From Peribacillus simplex NBRC 15720 = DSM 1321 (GTDB lineage: Bacteria; Bacillota; Bacilli; Bacillales; DSM-1321), in contig NZ_CP017704.1 in assembly GCF_002243645.1 (NCBI RefSeq), positions 5,581,784-5,645,783 on the forward strand: a stretch of 64,000 nucleotides of DNA, in the 5' to 3' direction. Below the pieces are notes generated by a model that saw only the letters and a list, made by a program, of their open reading frames with translations, ran no database searches and was not told where the DNA came from. Numbering within the stretch: position 1 is the stretch's first letter; each line of letters starts with the position of its first letter. A program made the translations under genes and the position numbers. Below are positions 9,152 through 18,333 of this stretch, piece by piece.

Positions 9152-9445
9152 TTACTTTGGTTCACTTTCATTGAATAAATCAATGCTAAACAGATTAAAA
9201 GAATCGTCGTCATTAATACGTTCCTGGTCATTTCCGGGTATAACAGGACTATTTTCCCTGCGACGGCGATTTACTTCCCTTAATTCCGCTTCCAGAAATT
9301 CCGCTTGTTCGTGGGAAAGCTTTATCGTGATTTCATTATTTTGATCATCCGCAGCTTTTAAGAGGACATAACTATCCGCAGCATTACGTAAAGTCACATT
9401 GTTTATTGTTAAGTTCATGTTCGCGAGTTCATATCTTGCCTTCAT
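9152..9445 (-). CDS. Hypothetical protein, 97 residues
   Basis: Soluble protein with a strand-rich N-terminus (ANMNLTINNVTLRNA), a glutamate/arginine-rich helix (HEQAEFLEAELREVNRRRR) and an acidic tail. GGAGG precedes the ATG at a suitable distance. Not recognised. Confidence 0.55.
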   Translation of the reverse strand: MKARYELANMNLTINNVTLRNAADSYVLLKAADDQNNEITIKLSHEQAEFLEAELREVNRRRRENSPVIPGNDQERINDDDSFNLFSIDLFNESEPK

Positions 9446-9559
9446 AAAGTAAAAAGAACCTCCATCGGAAAATACCGGTTAAAATAATGTATATTAAATA
9501 TACTCTACTTCAAGATATCTAAATATACAAATTCTTTGTTTGGAAAAGCCTTGAAACCT

Positions 9560-9700
9560 AAAGAAATCTACCTCCTTAACTAGATTCCCAAGACAAGAAA
9601 TGGAAAAGTGATCCGCCGTGTCATTAAAGCTGCGTTCTTGAATGAAGGTAAAGGTGATGTTTCTTCCCTTTTAAAATCAAGAAGTCCTGGAAACAATCAA
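9560..9700 (+). pseudogene. 3' end of an acyl/acetyl-CoA synthetase gene
   Basis: The plus-strand reading IPKTRNGKVIRRVIKAAF followed by LNEGKGDVSSL looks like the C-terminal lysine motif of AMP-forming acyl-CoA synthetases (usually TRSGKIMRRV then GDxSSLE). No upstream part remains. It is a short remnant. Confidence 0.45.
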
Positions 9701-9703
9701 AAT

Positions 9704-9732
9704 TGGAACCCTTCACTATCGGAAAGGTTCCA
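9704..9732 (-). terminator. Terminator after the serine hydrolase gene
   Basis: Arms TGGAACC/GGTTCCA immediately past the stop of the gene at 9738; minus-strand continuation is AATTTTG. Confidence 0.6.
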
Positions 9733-9737
9733 TTTGT

Positions 9738-10763
9738 TTATAATTCTTTCTCGATCGCGCAAGTAATATGGTATGGACCCATGCTTTTATTTGAAGTAAT
9801 CACGGTTCTCAATCGATTTGCCGGATATACCACAGAATTGAAACTTACACCCGGATCATACCCCATAAGATGATATTTGAAAATCACGTCATTTTTTTTA
9901 CGGATCCATATACCATAGCCATAGTATTCCCCTTCATCTCCAGTAGCAATATGGGCTTCCAATAAGAGATTGGTATATTCTTGATTCAGTAACTGATTGG
10001 AAAATAACCCATTCCAAAACCTGAACATATCTGATGCGGTAATATACGCCCCTCCATCCGCACCGCCTTTGATGGGAAGGGAATAAACGTTGGTTCTCCA
10101 TGCTCCATTTTCTTCGTCAATGTACCCTATTGCAGTATTTTTAGGAAGCTGATCCAGGGAAAAATAACCGGAATTTATCATTTCACAAGGAAGAAAAATG
10201 TTCTTGTCGATATATTCAGAAAATTGGAGTCCGGTTAGTTCCTCAACAATCAATCCTAATAAAATATAGCCTGCATTATTGTAATGAAATCTTTCCCCGG
10301 GTTCAAACATCATCACATCATCTTGAAACATTGGGAGGAAATCTTTTAATCTTTTGATATGGTACATCGGATTTTTCTGCCATAGCTCTTCAAAATCATC
10401 CATCACTTTCTCATCAAAGTAATCAGGAATGCCCGAAGTGTGTGTTAAGAGGTGATGAATGGTTACATTTTGATGGAAATCAGGAAACACGATAGGAAGA
10501 CAGTCTTTAAGCTTAGAATCAAGCCTAATTTTTCCTTTTTGTATTAACTGGCAAATGGCTATCGCCGTAAACAGTTTACAACCGGAAGCAATTCCGAACC
10601 TTGTTTCGGTCGTATTCATGATTTCATCCGCTCGATTGGAATAGCCATGTGCTGAGCTATGGATCAGGTCATCTCCCGCTTTCACACCTATAACACCCGA
10701 GAATTCAATTTCTTTGCATGTTTCCTCAATAATCCTGGATATATCCATATGTAGAGTCGACAT
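9738..10763 (-). CDS. Serine hydrolase, beta-lactamase/class C fold
   Basis: 341 residues from MSTLHMDISR, chosen because AAGGGGG lies eight bases upstream; the open frame extends 24 codons further without a ribosome site. SxxK is SGCK (S60, K63), YxN is YNN (from Y161), and GGADGGAYITASDM and HLMGYDPG follow, as in the beta-lactamase/penicillin-binding esterase family. No signal peptide is visible, so it is probably a cytoplasmic peptidase or esterase rather than a true beta-lactamase. Substrate unknown. Confidence 0.85.
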   Translation of the reverse strand: MSTLHMDISRIIEETCKEIEFSGVIGVKAGDDLIHSSAHGYSNRADEIMNTTETRFGIASGCKLFTAIAICQLIQKGKIRLDSKLKDCLPIVFPDFHQNVTIHHLLTHTSGIPDYFDEKVMDDFEELWQKNPMYHIKRLKDFLPMFQDDVMMFEPGERFHYNNAGYILLGLIVEELTGLQFSEYIDKNIFLPCEMINSGYFSLDQLPKNTAIGYIDEENGAWRTNVYSLPIKGGADGGAYITASDMFRFWNGLFSNQLLNQEYTNLLLEAHIATGDEGEYYGYGIWIRKKNDVIFKYHLMGYDPGVSFNSVVYPANRLRTVITSNKSMGPYHITCAIEKEL

Positions 10764-10833
10764 TTCGTTTTCCCCCTTGCCGGTAAAATTTTCATAACCG
10801 ATGTGTTGGCCAAGGTGCTCATTAGGTCTTGCC

Positions 10834-10861
10834 AAAAAACCCGCATCTTATGTGATGCGGG
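10834..10861 (-). terminator. Terminator of the NAD salvage operon
   Basis: Arms CCCGCATC/GATGCGGG with a six-base loop, followed on the minus strand by six T. It lies 30 bases past the nadE stop. Confidence 0.9.
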
Positions 10862-10890
10862 ATAACTTATTTCAGATTTCACTCGTTCTT

Positions 10891-11727
10891 TTATTTCCAC
10901 CAAGTATCATAAACATTAATGGCTTCATTGCGTTTATGTTCGGTTTTAGTATACCATCCTTCGATGATTTCGGCAGCTTCCGTTCTGATTTCCTTGCCTT
11001 CAAGATAATCATCGATTTCATCGTAGCTAACGCCTAAAGCCACTTCATCAGGAAGTAACGGTTTGTCATCTTCTAAATCGGCAGTTGGTATTTTCGTATA
11101 AAGACGCTCAGGAGCACCGACGAATTTCAGGATTTCTTTTCCTTGCCTTTTATTTAAGCGATATAAAGGAAGGATATCCGCTGCACCATCACCATGTTTC
11201 GTAAAGAAACCTGTGATCGCTTCAGCTGCATGGTCCGTACCAAGCACAACGCCTTTATACAGTCCGGCTAAATCATATTGTACCTTCATTCGCTCACGTG
11301 CTTTGACATTTCCCCTTAAGAAATTCGATAGCTTTTCAGAAACCGCTACTTCCACAGCTTTTACTGAAGCATCCACCGCTTCCTTGATGTTAACAGTAAC
11401 CGTTTGGCTTGGCTTGATGAATTTTAAAGCCAGCTGCCTGTCATCTTCATCAGCCTGTACTCCATATGGCAAGCTTACAGCAACAAACTTATAGTCGCTG
11501 CCATTTTTTTCTTCATTCAATTCATTAACAGCGGTTTGAGCAATATACCCCGCCAGTGTTGAATCTTGACCTCCGGATATCCCAAGTACAAAACTTTTCA
11601 GAAACGTATTTTTCTTCATATACCCTTTTAAAAGATCAACACTTTTCCTGAATTCGGCTTCAGGATTGATCGTTGGTTGGACAAGTAATTTTTTTACGAT
11701 TTCTTTTTGTAATGGACGCATTGGCAT
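10891..11727 (-). CDS. nadE: NH3-dependent NAD+ synthetase
   Basis: About 278 residues. Makes NAD from nicotinate adenine dinucleotide, ATP and ammonia in the cytoplasm. SGGQDS at 51-56 is the ATP-pyrophosphatase P-loop; TDHAAEA and [13 protein letters not shown] are typical of bacterial NadE. The domain for glutamine hydrolysis is absent, as expected for the ammonia-dependent form. Last gene of the nudix-pncA-pncB-nadE operon, 28 bases after pncB, followed by a strong terminator. Confidence 0.95.
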   Translation of the reverse strand: MPMRPLQKEIVKKLLVQPTINPEAEFRKSVDLLKGYMKKNTFLKSFVLGISGGQDSTLAGYIAQTAVNELNEEKNGSDYKFVAVSLPYGVQADEDDRQLALKFIKPSQTVTVNIKEAVDASVKAVEVAVSEKLSNFLRGNVKARERMKVQYDLAGLYKGVVLGTDHAAEAITGFFTKHGDGAADILPLYRLNKRQGKEILKFVGAPERLYTKIPTADLEDDKPLLPDEVALGVSYDEIDDYLEGKEIRTEAAEIIEGWYTKTEHKRNEAINVYDTWWK

Positions 11728-11755
11728 AGCCCCGCTTTCTAATAAAATAGATTGG

Positions 11756-13225
11756 TCATTTCGTTAGCATTCTTTCTACATTGGCTTTAACTTCATCTAT
11801 ATTCCTCATTTTATTATCCCAACAATCTTGGCTTAGATCTACCGGGTATTCTTCAGGATTGAGTGCACGAAGGTACTCCGGCCATAATACTTGGAGATTT
11901 TTTTGCGTGAAGGCCTTGATTTCATCTATGGTCGGCAATTCATAAATCAAACTTCCATCCTTGAAAATATCCACATGCAGATCAACCGCATCGAAATCCG
12001 TGACGAATTTACTTAGGAAGGTATGGACAGGATGAAACATTTTTAATTTTTCCTGTTCCTGCGGCTTCTCATATTCCATCGCCAAATAATCACCTTCAGC
12101 ATGATGGTTCACTTTATTGATGATTCGATATACTCGTTTTAAGCCAGGTGTCGTAACCTTTTCAGGGTTAGAAGAAATTTTGATGGTATCTCTCATATTC
12201 CCATCTTCGCCCTCTATTGAAACCATTTTATAAACGGCACCGAGCGCTGGCTGGTCATAAGCCGTAATTAATTTGGTTCCGATGCCCCAAATGTCAATTC
12301 TTGCTCCTTGTTGTTTCAGGTTGATGATCGTATATTCATCCAAGTCATTGGAAGCGACAATCTTCGCATCATGGAACCCTGCAGCATCAAGCATACGCCG
12401 TGCTTCTTTTGATAAGTAAGCTAAATCACCGCTGTCAAGACGGACGCCAATGAAATTGATTTTATCGCCCAGTTCCTTGGCAACACGGATTGCATTCGGG
12501 ATGCCAGAACGCAATGTATCATAAGTATCAACCAAGAATACACAGTCTTTATGGGAAACAGCGTATTTATGAAAAGCCGTATATTCATCTTTATAAGCTT
12601 GGATCATGGAATGTGCATGCGTCCCTGAAACCGGAATGCCGAACAGCTTTCCAGCACGTACATTACTAGTGGAATCAAACCCAGCAATATAGGCCGCTCT
12701 CGCTCCCCAAATTGCAGCATCCATTTCTTGCGCCCTTCTTGAACCGAATTCAAGGGCAGATTCTTCACCGATGACCTGTTTGATGCGCGAAGCTTTTGTT
12801 GCTACGAGTGTGTGATAGTTCACAATGTTAAGCAAAGCAGTTTCTATGAGTTGAGCCTCACCAAGCGGTGCCTCCACGCGTAATATCGGTTCATTGCCGA
12901 AGACGAGCTCCCCCTCTTTCATGCAGCGGATCGCTCCCGTAAAACGGATGTTCTGCAAATATTTCAAAAATTCTTCATCATAGTGCAGATCATTTTTTAA
13001 ATAGTCGATATCACTTTCCGAGAATGAAAAGTTTTGAAGGTAATGGACAATTTTTTCAAGTCCCGCAAAAATCGCATATCCGCTGTTAAATGGAAGTTTT
13101 CTAAAAAATATCTCAAAAACTGCCTTTCGGTTATGTGTTTTGTCCTGCCAATAAGTTTGGGCCATATTGATTTGGTAAAGATCAGTGTGTAATGCGTAAC
13201 TGTCGTCGTTGTACTTTTTTTCCAT
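11756..13225 (-). CDS. pncB: Nicotinate phosphoribosyltransferase
   Basis: 489 residues from [12 protein letters not shown], a start set by TGGGAGGAAC seven bases upstream (the open frame runs 52 codons further into pncA sequence). Converts nicotinate and PRPP to nicotinate mononucleotide. [34 protein letters not shown] and GVRLDSGDL are family signatures of the Gram-positive type. It takes the product of PncA and feeds NadE through NadD. Confidence 0.95.
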   Translation of the reverse strand: MEKKYNDDSYALHTDLYQINMAQTYWQDKTHNRKAVFEIFFRKLPFNSGYAIFAGLEKIVHYLQNFSFSESDIDYLKNDLHYDEEFLKYLQNIRFTGAIRCMKEGELVFGNEPILRVEAPLGEAQLIETALLNIVNYHTLVATKASRIKQVIGEESALEFGSRRAQEMDAAIWGARAAYIAGFDSTSNVRAGKLFGIPVSGTHAHSMIQAYKDEYTAFHKYAVSHKDCVFLVDTYDTLRSGIPNAIRVAKELGDKINFIGVRLDSGDLAYLSKEARRMLDAAGFHDAKIVASNDLDEYTIINLKQQGARIDIWGIGTKLITAYDQPALGAVYKMVSIEGEDGNMRDTIKISSNPEKVTTPGLKRVYRIINKVNHHAEGDYLAMEYEKPQEQEKLKMFHPVHTFLSKFVTDFDAVDLHVDIFKDGSLIYELPTIDEIKAFTQKNLQVLWPEYLRALNPEEYPVDLSQDCWDNKMRNIDEVKANVERMLTK

Positions 13226-13286
13226 GGATAGTTCCTCCCAAAAGAGAAGCATTCGCTTCCCTTCTATTCTGTTGCTTAAATGGATA

Positions 13287-13838
13287 TTATAGAATGGTTG
13301 CTCCAAGAGATCCTTTAAAATGTCCAAGCGCCCAATGGTGACCGGCATCATTGAACGAGGCCACTGCATTTTCATATACAAAGATTTTATAGCCTAGATT
13401 ATAAGCGTCGATTGCCGTATGCAAAATACAGATATCTGTACAAACCCCGACTAAATATATATCGGTAATGTGACGTTCCCTTAGACGTATATCAAGGTCC
13501 GTTCCTGCAAAGGCCGAATAACGTGTTTTATCTATATAATGAACATTCTTTTGATTTTTATTAGTTTCATATTCCTCTTTTAACGCCCCGTATAGGTCTC
13601 TACCCATTGTACCGCTAATATTATGCGGTGGAAACAAATTCGATTCAGGATGTAAGCGGTCTCCTTCTTCATGTAAATCAATCGCGAATACCGTATATTC
13701 GCCGTGTTTGATAAAATCCCTGGTTATATTGACTAATTCCTTCTCGATATCCTGACCTGGCTTCCCGCAGGTCAATGAACCCCCGTCTGCCACAAAGTCA
13801 TACGTATAATCTATATTGATCAATGCCTTTTTCCCCAT
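13287..13838 (-). CDS. pncA: Nicotinamidase (isochorismatase family)
   Basis: 183 residues. Hydrolyses nicotinamide to nicotinate. The catalytic triad D10, K104 and C137 (in GVCTDICI) and the metal ligands around D54, H56 and H63 are visible. It lies 61 bases before pncB in the same orientation, so the two steps of nicotinamide salvage are made together. Confidence 0.95.
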   Translation of the reverse strand: MGKKALINIDYTYDFVADGGSLTCGKPGQDIEKELVNITRDFIKHGEYTVFAIDLHEEGDRLHPESNLFPPHNISGTMGRDLYGALKEEYETNKNQKNVHYIDKTRYSAFAGTDLDIRLRERHITDIYLVGVCTDICILHTAIDAYNLGYKIFVYENAVASFNDAGHHWALGHFKGSLGATIL

Positions 13839-13853
13839 ATCACCAATTCCCCC

Positions 13854-14618
13854 TCAATAGTAAATAGAGTCCATGACCACCTCTGCATTAAATCGGTAAA
13901 GCTGAGAAGGCCGATACGAATTACGTTTCGTTTTCTTCTGCATACCCTTTTCATCCAAGACTTTCTCCAAAAAAGGGAGTTTCGGGGCTTTTGCATAAAA
14001 AAGTGAGTCTGCGCTGATTTTTGCATCATCTCTGGCTGTCAGCAAAACCCGTTGCAATTCAGAAAGTGTAAATTCATCCGGCAGGAATTTTTGGGCTATC
14101 GTCGTTTGCACCATTTCTTTTTTCATTAAATTCATCGCATCGGAAATAATAGTATAATGATCAAATGCAAGATCTAATTGTAAGGCTTCCTGGATCGTGA
14201 ACAATTCAACCTCGGCTGCATCGTCATTCGCTTTTCTTTGATGAAGAAACTCTTCCTGAACAATTGCATAAAAAGCATTGGATATGATCCATCCCCTGGG
14301 ATCGCGCCCTGGCCGGTCATAAACCCCGAAATGCTTGACATGGAATCCAGCTACGCCCGTTTCTTCTTTCAATTCTCTTTTGGCAGCTTCATAAGCAGTC
14401 TCGCCAGCATTGACGAATCCTCCAGGTAAAGCCCATTTATCTCCTTCAACATTCGGGCTTCCTTCCTTATCTTTTGTGGCACGTTTGATTAATAATAGCT
14501 TCAAAAACATTTCAGGCGGGGCTTTCTCTGCCGTTTTCTTTGTAGTAATAGTAAAAATAGCAATATCTGCTGTGTATCCATCTGGAGTAATATATTTCTT
14601 TTTTTCCTGCTGAGCCAT
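13854..14618 (-). CDS. Nudix hydrolase with C-terminal winged helix, NrtR-like
   Basis: 254 residues from MAQQEKKKY. A full Nudix box lies near residues 65-88 (GGFVNAGETAYEAAK then RELKEETGV) with all catalytic glutamates, so it may still hydrolyse ADP-ribose or a related nucleotide. The C-terminal third (LPDEFTLSELQRVLLT through GMQKKTKRNSYRPSQLYRF) is the winged helix of NrtR-type repressors of NAD metabolism. It is the first gene of the operon with pncA, pncB and nadE and has a perfect palindrome in front, so an autoregulated NAD-responsive regulator is likely. The alternative is a plain ADP-ribose pyrophosphatase. Confidence 0.8.
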   Translation of the reverse strand: MAQQEKKKYITPDGYTADIAIFTITTKKTAEKAPPEMFLKLLLIKRATKDKEGSPNVEGDKWALPGGFVNAGETAYEAAKRELKEETGVAGFHVKHFGVYDRPGRDPRGWIISNAFYAIVQEEFLHQRKANDDAAEVELFTIQEALQLDLAFDHYTIISDAMNLMKKEMVQTTIAQKFLPDEFTLSELQRVLLTARDDAKISADSLFYAKAPKLPFLEKVLDEKGMQKKTKRNSYRPSQLYRFNAEVVMDSIYY

Positions 14619-14656
14619 GGCAACTCTCACTTTCTTTCACTAAGTATGGAATTAAG

Positions 14657-14684
14657 TAATTAGTAAATCATTAATTACTAATTA
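14657..14684 (-). promoter_or_regulatory. Candidate operator in front of the NAD salvage operon
   Basis: Perfect inverted repeat, arms TAATTAGTAA/TTACTAATTA separated by eight bases, 39 bases before the Nudix gene. The position over the promoter and the presence of an NrtR-like gene make it a likely binding site for that protein. Confidence 0.6.
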
Positions 14685-14772
14685 TAGTACTCTTCCTTGT
14701 GTGATTTAGCAACTCTAAATCAGAAAAATTTTCTAATTATTTAAAAATCATTTATTTTAATACATGATAAAT

Positions 14773-14795
14773 AGCCCGGTCATGATGACCGGGCT
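14773..14795 (-). terminator. Terminator of the yng operon
   Basis: Arms AGCCCGGTCA/TGACCGGGCT with a three-base loop, 15 bases past the carboxyltransferase stop. The run after it on the minus strand is ATTTATC. Confidence 0.75.
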
Positions 14796-14810
14796 TGTTT
14801 ATTGAATTCA

Positions 14811-16340
14811 TTAAACGGGATAGACCCCATGTTTACGATCGGTAAATGTCAATTTCTTACTGCTATATGCTTCAAACCGGGCACTCAATTCATCACGCAG
14901 GTCATTTGGCTGGATGATGCCATCAACAATCATCTCGGAGGCTAAGCGGTAGATATCGATGTCTTCATTGTACTCATTGCGCTTCTGTTCGATGAATGCA
15001 GGGCGCTCTTCCGGTTCCATTGCATTGATTTTATTGGCATAGACTGCATTGACCGCAGCTTCTGCCCCCATGACCGCTATCAATGCCGTCGGTAAAGCTA
15101 GAACGCAGTCCGGTTCAAAAGCTGGACCAGCCATCGCGTATAGTCCAGCACCATAAGCCTTACGGACAATGACAGAAATCTTGGGAACCGTGGCTTCACT
15201 CATGGCTGAAATCATTTTCGCACCATGGCGAATGATCCCTGCCCGTTCGACCTTCGTCCCAATCATGAATCCTGGAATATCCACAAGGAACAACAACGGT
15301 ATATGGAAAGCATCACATAAATTGATGAACTTGGCTGCCTTATCAGCTGAATCATGGAACAGGACGCCGCCCTTGACACGCGGCTGATTGGCTATGATCC
15401 CTATCGTTTGTCCATTTAGCCTTGCAAGCCCAGTGATTAATTCAGGGGCAAATAGCTTCTTGATTTCACAAAACGATTGCCTGTCTATAATCCTATCGAT
15501 CAGGTCATACATATTGAAGGCTGCATTCTGATTTTTAGGAATCAGTTCTTCCAACGTTTTTTCAAAATCCGCAGGCAGTTCAGGTTTTACGCTTTTAGGC
15601 CTTTCTTGATAATTTCCTGGAAAATAGCTTAAGTACCTGCGCGCGAACGCGATCGATTCTTCTTCTGACTTGACAAGCACATCCCCGCATCCTGAAACGG
15701 AACAATGCATTTTCGCCCCGCCCATTTCCTCTTCACTCACCTTTTCGCCAATGACCATTTCTGCCATTCTCGGTGAACCTAAATACATGGATGCATTGCC
15801 ATCAACCATTACGACGATATCACAAAAAGCTGGGATATATGCCCCGCCGGCGGCAGACGGACCGAACAATAGACAAATTTGCGGGACTTTTCCTGATAAC
15901 TTTACTTGGTTGTAAAAGATGCGTCCTGCTCCGCGGCGTCCTGGAAACATTTCAACTTGATCTGTAATTCGTGCCCCGGCAGAATCGACTAAATAAAGAA
16001 GGGGCAGCTGTAACTTCTCAGCTGTTTCCTGAATGCGAATGATTTTTTCGACGGTTCTTGCTCCCCAGGAACCAGCTTTTACAGTCGAATCATTGGCCAT
16101 GACACAGACCCTTTGACCATTGATTTTCCCGATGCCTGTAACCACACCATCAGCGGGTAGACCATCACTGGCACAATTAGCAAAGAAAGCGTCCTCTATT
16201 TCAACCCCTTCATCGAAAAGCAGTTCGAGCCGTTCACGTACGAAAAGCTTTCCTTTTTCAGCGTTTTTTTGATGATATTTTTCTAAACCGCCTTTTTTAA
16301 TCGTCTCAACCGTTTCGGTTAGTTTATCCGTCGTTACCAT
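14811..16340 (-). CDS. yngE: Acyl-CoA carboxylase carboxyltransferase subunit
   Basis: 509 residues from MVTTDKLTET, preceded by GGAGGAACAGGG. Transfers the carboxyl group from biotin to an acyl-CoA, here most likely methylcrotonyl-CoA given the operon. It has the two crotonase-like halves: YLVDSAGARITDQ and GPSAAGGAYIPAFCD in the N half, GGVLFHDSADKAAKF and FLVDIPGFMIG in the C half. Last gene of the yng operon, overlapping or abutting yngF. Works with the biotin carboxylase YngH and the carrier YngHB. Confidence 0.93.
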   Translation of the reverse strand: MVTTDKLTETVETIKKGGLEKYHQKNAEKGKLFVRERLELLFDEGVEIEDAFFANCASDGLPADGVVTGIGKINGQRVCVMANDSTVKAGSWGARTVEKIIRIQETAEKLQLPLLYLVDSAGARITDQVEMFPGRRGAGRIFYNQVKLSGKVPQICLLFGPSAAGGAYIPAFCDIVVMVDGNASMYLGSPRMAEMVIGEKVSEEEMGGAKMHCSVSGCGDVLVKSEEESIAFARRYLSYFPGNYQERPKSVKPELPADFEKTLEELIPKNQNAAFNMYDLIDRIIDRQSFCEIKKLFAPELITGLARLNGQTIGIIANQPRVKGGVLFHDSADKAAKFINLCDAFHIPLLFLVDIPGFMIGTKVERAGIIRHGAKMISAMSEATVPKISVIVRKAYGAGLYAMAGPAFEPDCVLALPTALIAVMGAEAAVNAVYANKINAMEPEERPAFIEQKRNEYNEDIDIYRLASEMIVDGIIQPNDLRDELSARFEAYSSKKLTFTDRKHGVYPV

Positions 16341-16363
16341 CCCTGTTCCTCCTTCAATTGAAA

Positions 16364-17146
16364 TCATTGGCCCTTAAATACCGGTTTGCGTTTTTCCTTG
16401 AATGCTGACAGACCCTCTAGTCGGTCAAGGGTTTTTAAAGTTGTCTGATAGCAGTCTTTTTCAATTTTCAACCCTGTTTTCAAGTTAGTCTCAGCCCCAT
16501 GATTGATCGCCGCTTTTGCAGCCCTGAGTGCCAATGGGGCATTGACCGCAATTTCCCCAGCCAATTTTTTCGCTTCCTCAAGTAAATGTTGAGGTGAATA
16601 TACATGACTGATGATTTTCAAAGCATGTGCTGTTTTTGCATCCAATCTCCTTGCCGTATAAATCAGTTCTTTCGCTGTGGGCATCCCGACTATTCGCGGC
16701 AGGCGCTGAGTACCGCCGGCGCCTGGGATGATGCCTAATGAAGTTTCTGTCAGTCCCACCTTCGCCGTTTCCGATGCGATTCGTATGTCACAAGCGAGTG
16801 CCAACTCCAGCCCTCCGCCAAAAGCCGAACCGTTAATCGCGGCGATGACTGGAACTGGAAGGTTTTCTACAGCCGTAATCGTGTCTCCAATCAACTTGAC
16901 TGTCTCCTTGACTTTATCATCATTCATACCTGCTCGTTCCTTAAGATCCGCACCTGCACAAAACGCCTTTTCACCTGCTCCCGTAATAATGACTGTTCGT
17001 AAATTGGAATCTCTTTTCAATTCATCCAGCCCTTCGGCTAAACAATGAAGCAATTCTGTGGATAAAGCATTAGCAGCATCCGGCCGATTCAAAGTCACGA
17101 GGGCAATTCCCTTTTCCTCAGTACTTATTTCAACTAATGATGTCAT
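16364..17146 (-). CDS. yngF: Enoyl-CoA hydratase, probably methylglutaconyl-CoA hydratase
   Basis: 260 residues, crotonase fold. Oxyanion-hole segments AFCAGADLKER and NGSAFGGGLELALACD and the catalytic GLTETSLGIIPGAGGTQRLPR are clear, with two glutamates in place. The start follows GAGGTGAA. The position between an HMG-CoA lyase and an acyl-CoA carboxylase points to hydration of 3-methylglutaconyl-CoA in leucine breakdown. Confidence 0.92.
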   Translation of the reverse strand: MTSLVEISTEEKGIALVTLNRPDAANALSTELLHCLAEGLDELKRDSNLRTVIITGAGEKAFCAGADLKERAGMNDDKVKETVKLIGDTITAVENLPVPVIAAINGSAFGGGLELALACDIRIASETAKVGLTETSLGIIPGAGGTQRLPRIVGMPTAKELIYTARRLDAKTAHALKIISHVYSPQHLLEEAKKLAGEIAVNAPLALRAAKAAINHGAETNLKTGLKIEKDCYQTTLKTLDRLEGLSAFKEKRKPVFKGQ

Positions 17147-17165
17147 AAATTCACCTCGATTTCAC

Positions 17166-18065
17166 TTATTGTGCGTTATAAACAGCCATCTGATGGCTAG
17201 GCAATGGTTTTTCCAAAAAGCTTTGCATCAAGGCCGCAGCCTTCATTAGTTTTTCTGGATTGATTCCCGTGTGAATTCCCATTTTATGTAGCATATGAAT
17301 CAGGTCATCCGTAGCCACATTTCCGCTCGCACCTGGTGCATATGGGCATCCTCCTAAACCTCCGAGCGAAGAGTCGAAAGTGTCCACACCATAATTCAGT
17401 GATTCAAGAACATTTGCGAGCGCCATTCCCCTTGTATCATGAAAATGGAGGGCAACGCGGCTTATATCATATCTTTTTACAGCCTGTTCAAGGAACAAGG
17501 CAACCTGTCTTGGAGATGCGACCCCAATGGTATCACCCAATGAGACCTCATCGATTCCATATTCAAAAAGTTGATCACAAACACGGAAAACCTGTTCGGA
17601 CGAAACCTCCCCTTCATAAGGGCAGCCGAAAACGGTAGAAATATAGCCTCTAACCGTTTTCCCGCTTTTTGCTGCTGTCTCGATGACATCCTTCATTATT
17701 GGAAAGGTATCGGAAATTGATTTATTGATATTTTTAAGATTATGCGTTTCACTGGATGACATGAACACGGAAATTTCATCGATATTGGCTTCAAGGGCTG
17801 ATTCCAGTCCCCTTTGATTGGGTACAAGGGCCGCATAAGTGATCCCAGGATTACGCTTTATTCCCTTAGCCACAAGGGCGGCATCACTCAATTGGGGAAT
17901 CCACTTTGGATGTACGAAAGAAGTCACCTCTATATATGATAATCCTGTATCAGAGAGCTGATCGATCCAATCCATTTTGCTTTGTGCAGGTATCATGACC
18001 TTTTCATTTTGCAGCCCGTCGCGCGGACCCACTTCCTTAATTGTCACTTTTTCAGGCCAATTCAT
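17166..18065 (-). CDS. yngG: Hydroxymethylglutaryl-CoA lyase
   Basis: 299 residues, TIM-barrel of the HMGL-like family. VGPRDGLQNEK at the start, the LHFHDTRGMALAN metal-binding motif and the GGLGGCPYAPGASGN loop with the catalytic cysteine are all present. Cleaves HMG-CoA to acetyl-CoA and acetoacetate, the last step of leucine degradation. Lies 17 bases downstream of the biotin carrier gene. Confidence 0.95.
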   Translation of the reverse strand: MNWPEKVTIKEVGPRDGLQNEKVMIPAQSKMDWIDQLSDTGLSYIEVTSFVHPKWIPQLSDAALVAKGIKRNPGITYAALVPNQRGLESALEANIDEISVFMSSSETHNLKNINKSISDTFPIMKDVIETAAKSGKTVRGYISTVFGCPYEGEVSSEQVFRVCDQLFEYGIDEVSLGDTIGVASPRQVALFLEQAVKRYDISRVALHFHDTRGMALANVLESLNYGVDTFDSSLGGLGGCPYAPGASGNVATDDLIHMLHKMGIHTGINPEKLMKAAALMQSFLEKPLPSHQMAVYNAQ

Positions 18066-18082
18066 CTTACCCCTCCGTCCCT

Positions 18083-18295
18083 TTATTCAATGACGGCCAA
18101 AACGTCACCCTCATTTACGAAATCCCCCTCATTCACTTTAAGTTCTTTAATTGTGCCAGCCTCCTCTGCTGCAATGGGGATTTCCATTTTCATCGATTCC
18201 AAGATAATGATATCCTGTCCGTCGATTACACTTTGCCCCTCGTTCGCTACGATTTTCCAAACGCTTCCTGCCATGCTTGCCTTTAATTCTGCCAT
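18083..18295 (-). CDS. yngHB: Biotin/lipoyl carrier protein
   Basis: 70 residues, one biotinyl domain. The attachment site is K36 in ESMKMEIP (usual motif A/S-M-K-M). AGGAGG precedes the ATG. It is a free-standing carrier, shuttling carboxybiotin between YngH and YngE. Confidence 0.95.
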   Translation of the reverse strand: MAELKASMAGSVWKIVANEGQSVIDGQDIIILESMKMEIPIAAEEAGTIKELKVNEGDFVNEGDVLAVIE

Positions 18296-18333
18296 CTTAT
18301 ATTCCTCCTGATCATTATGTTTTAAAATACACG

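Noticed and set aside
10688..10903. Minus-strand frame of 71 codons between nadE and the serine hydrolase
   Set aside because: It runs through the nadE terminator and overlaps the hydrolase gene in another frame.
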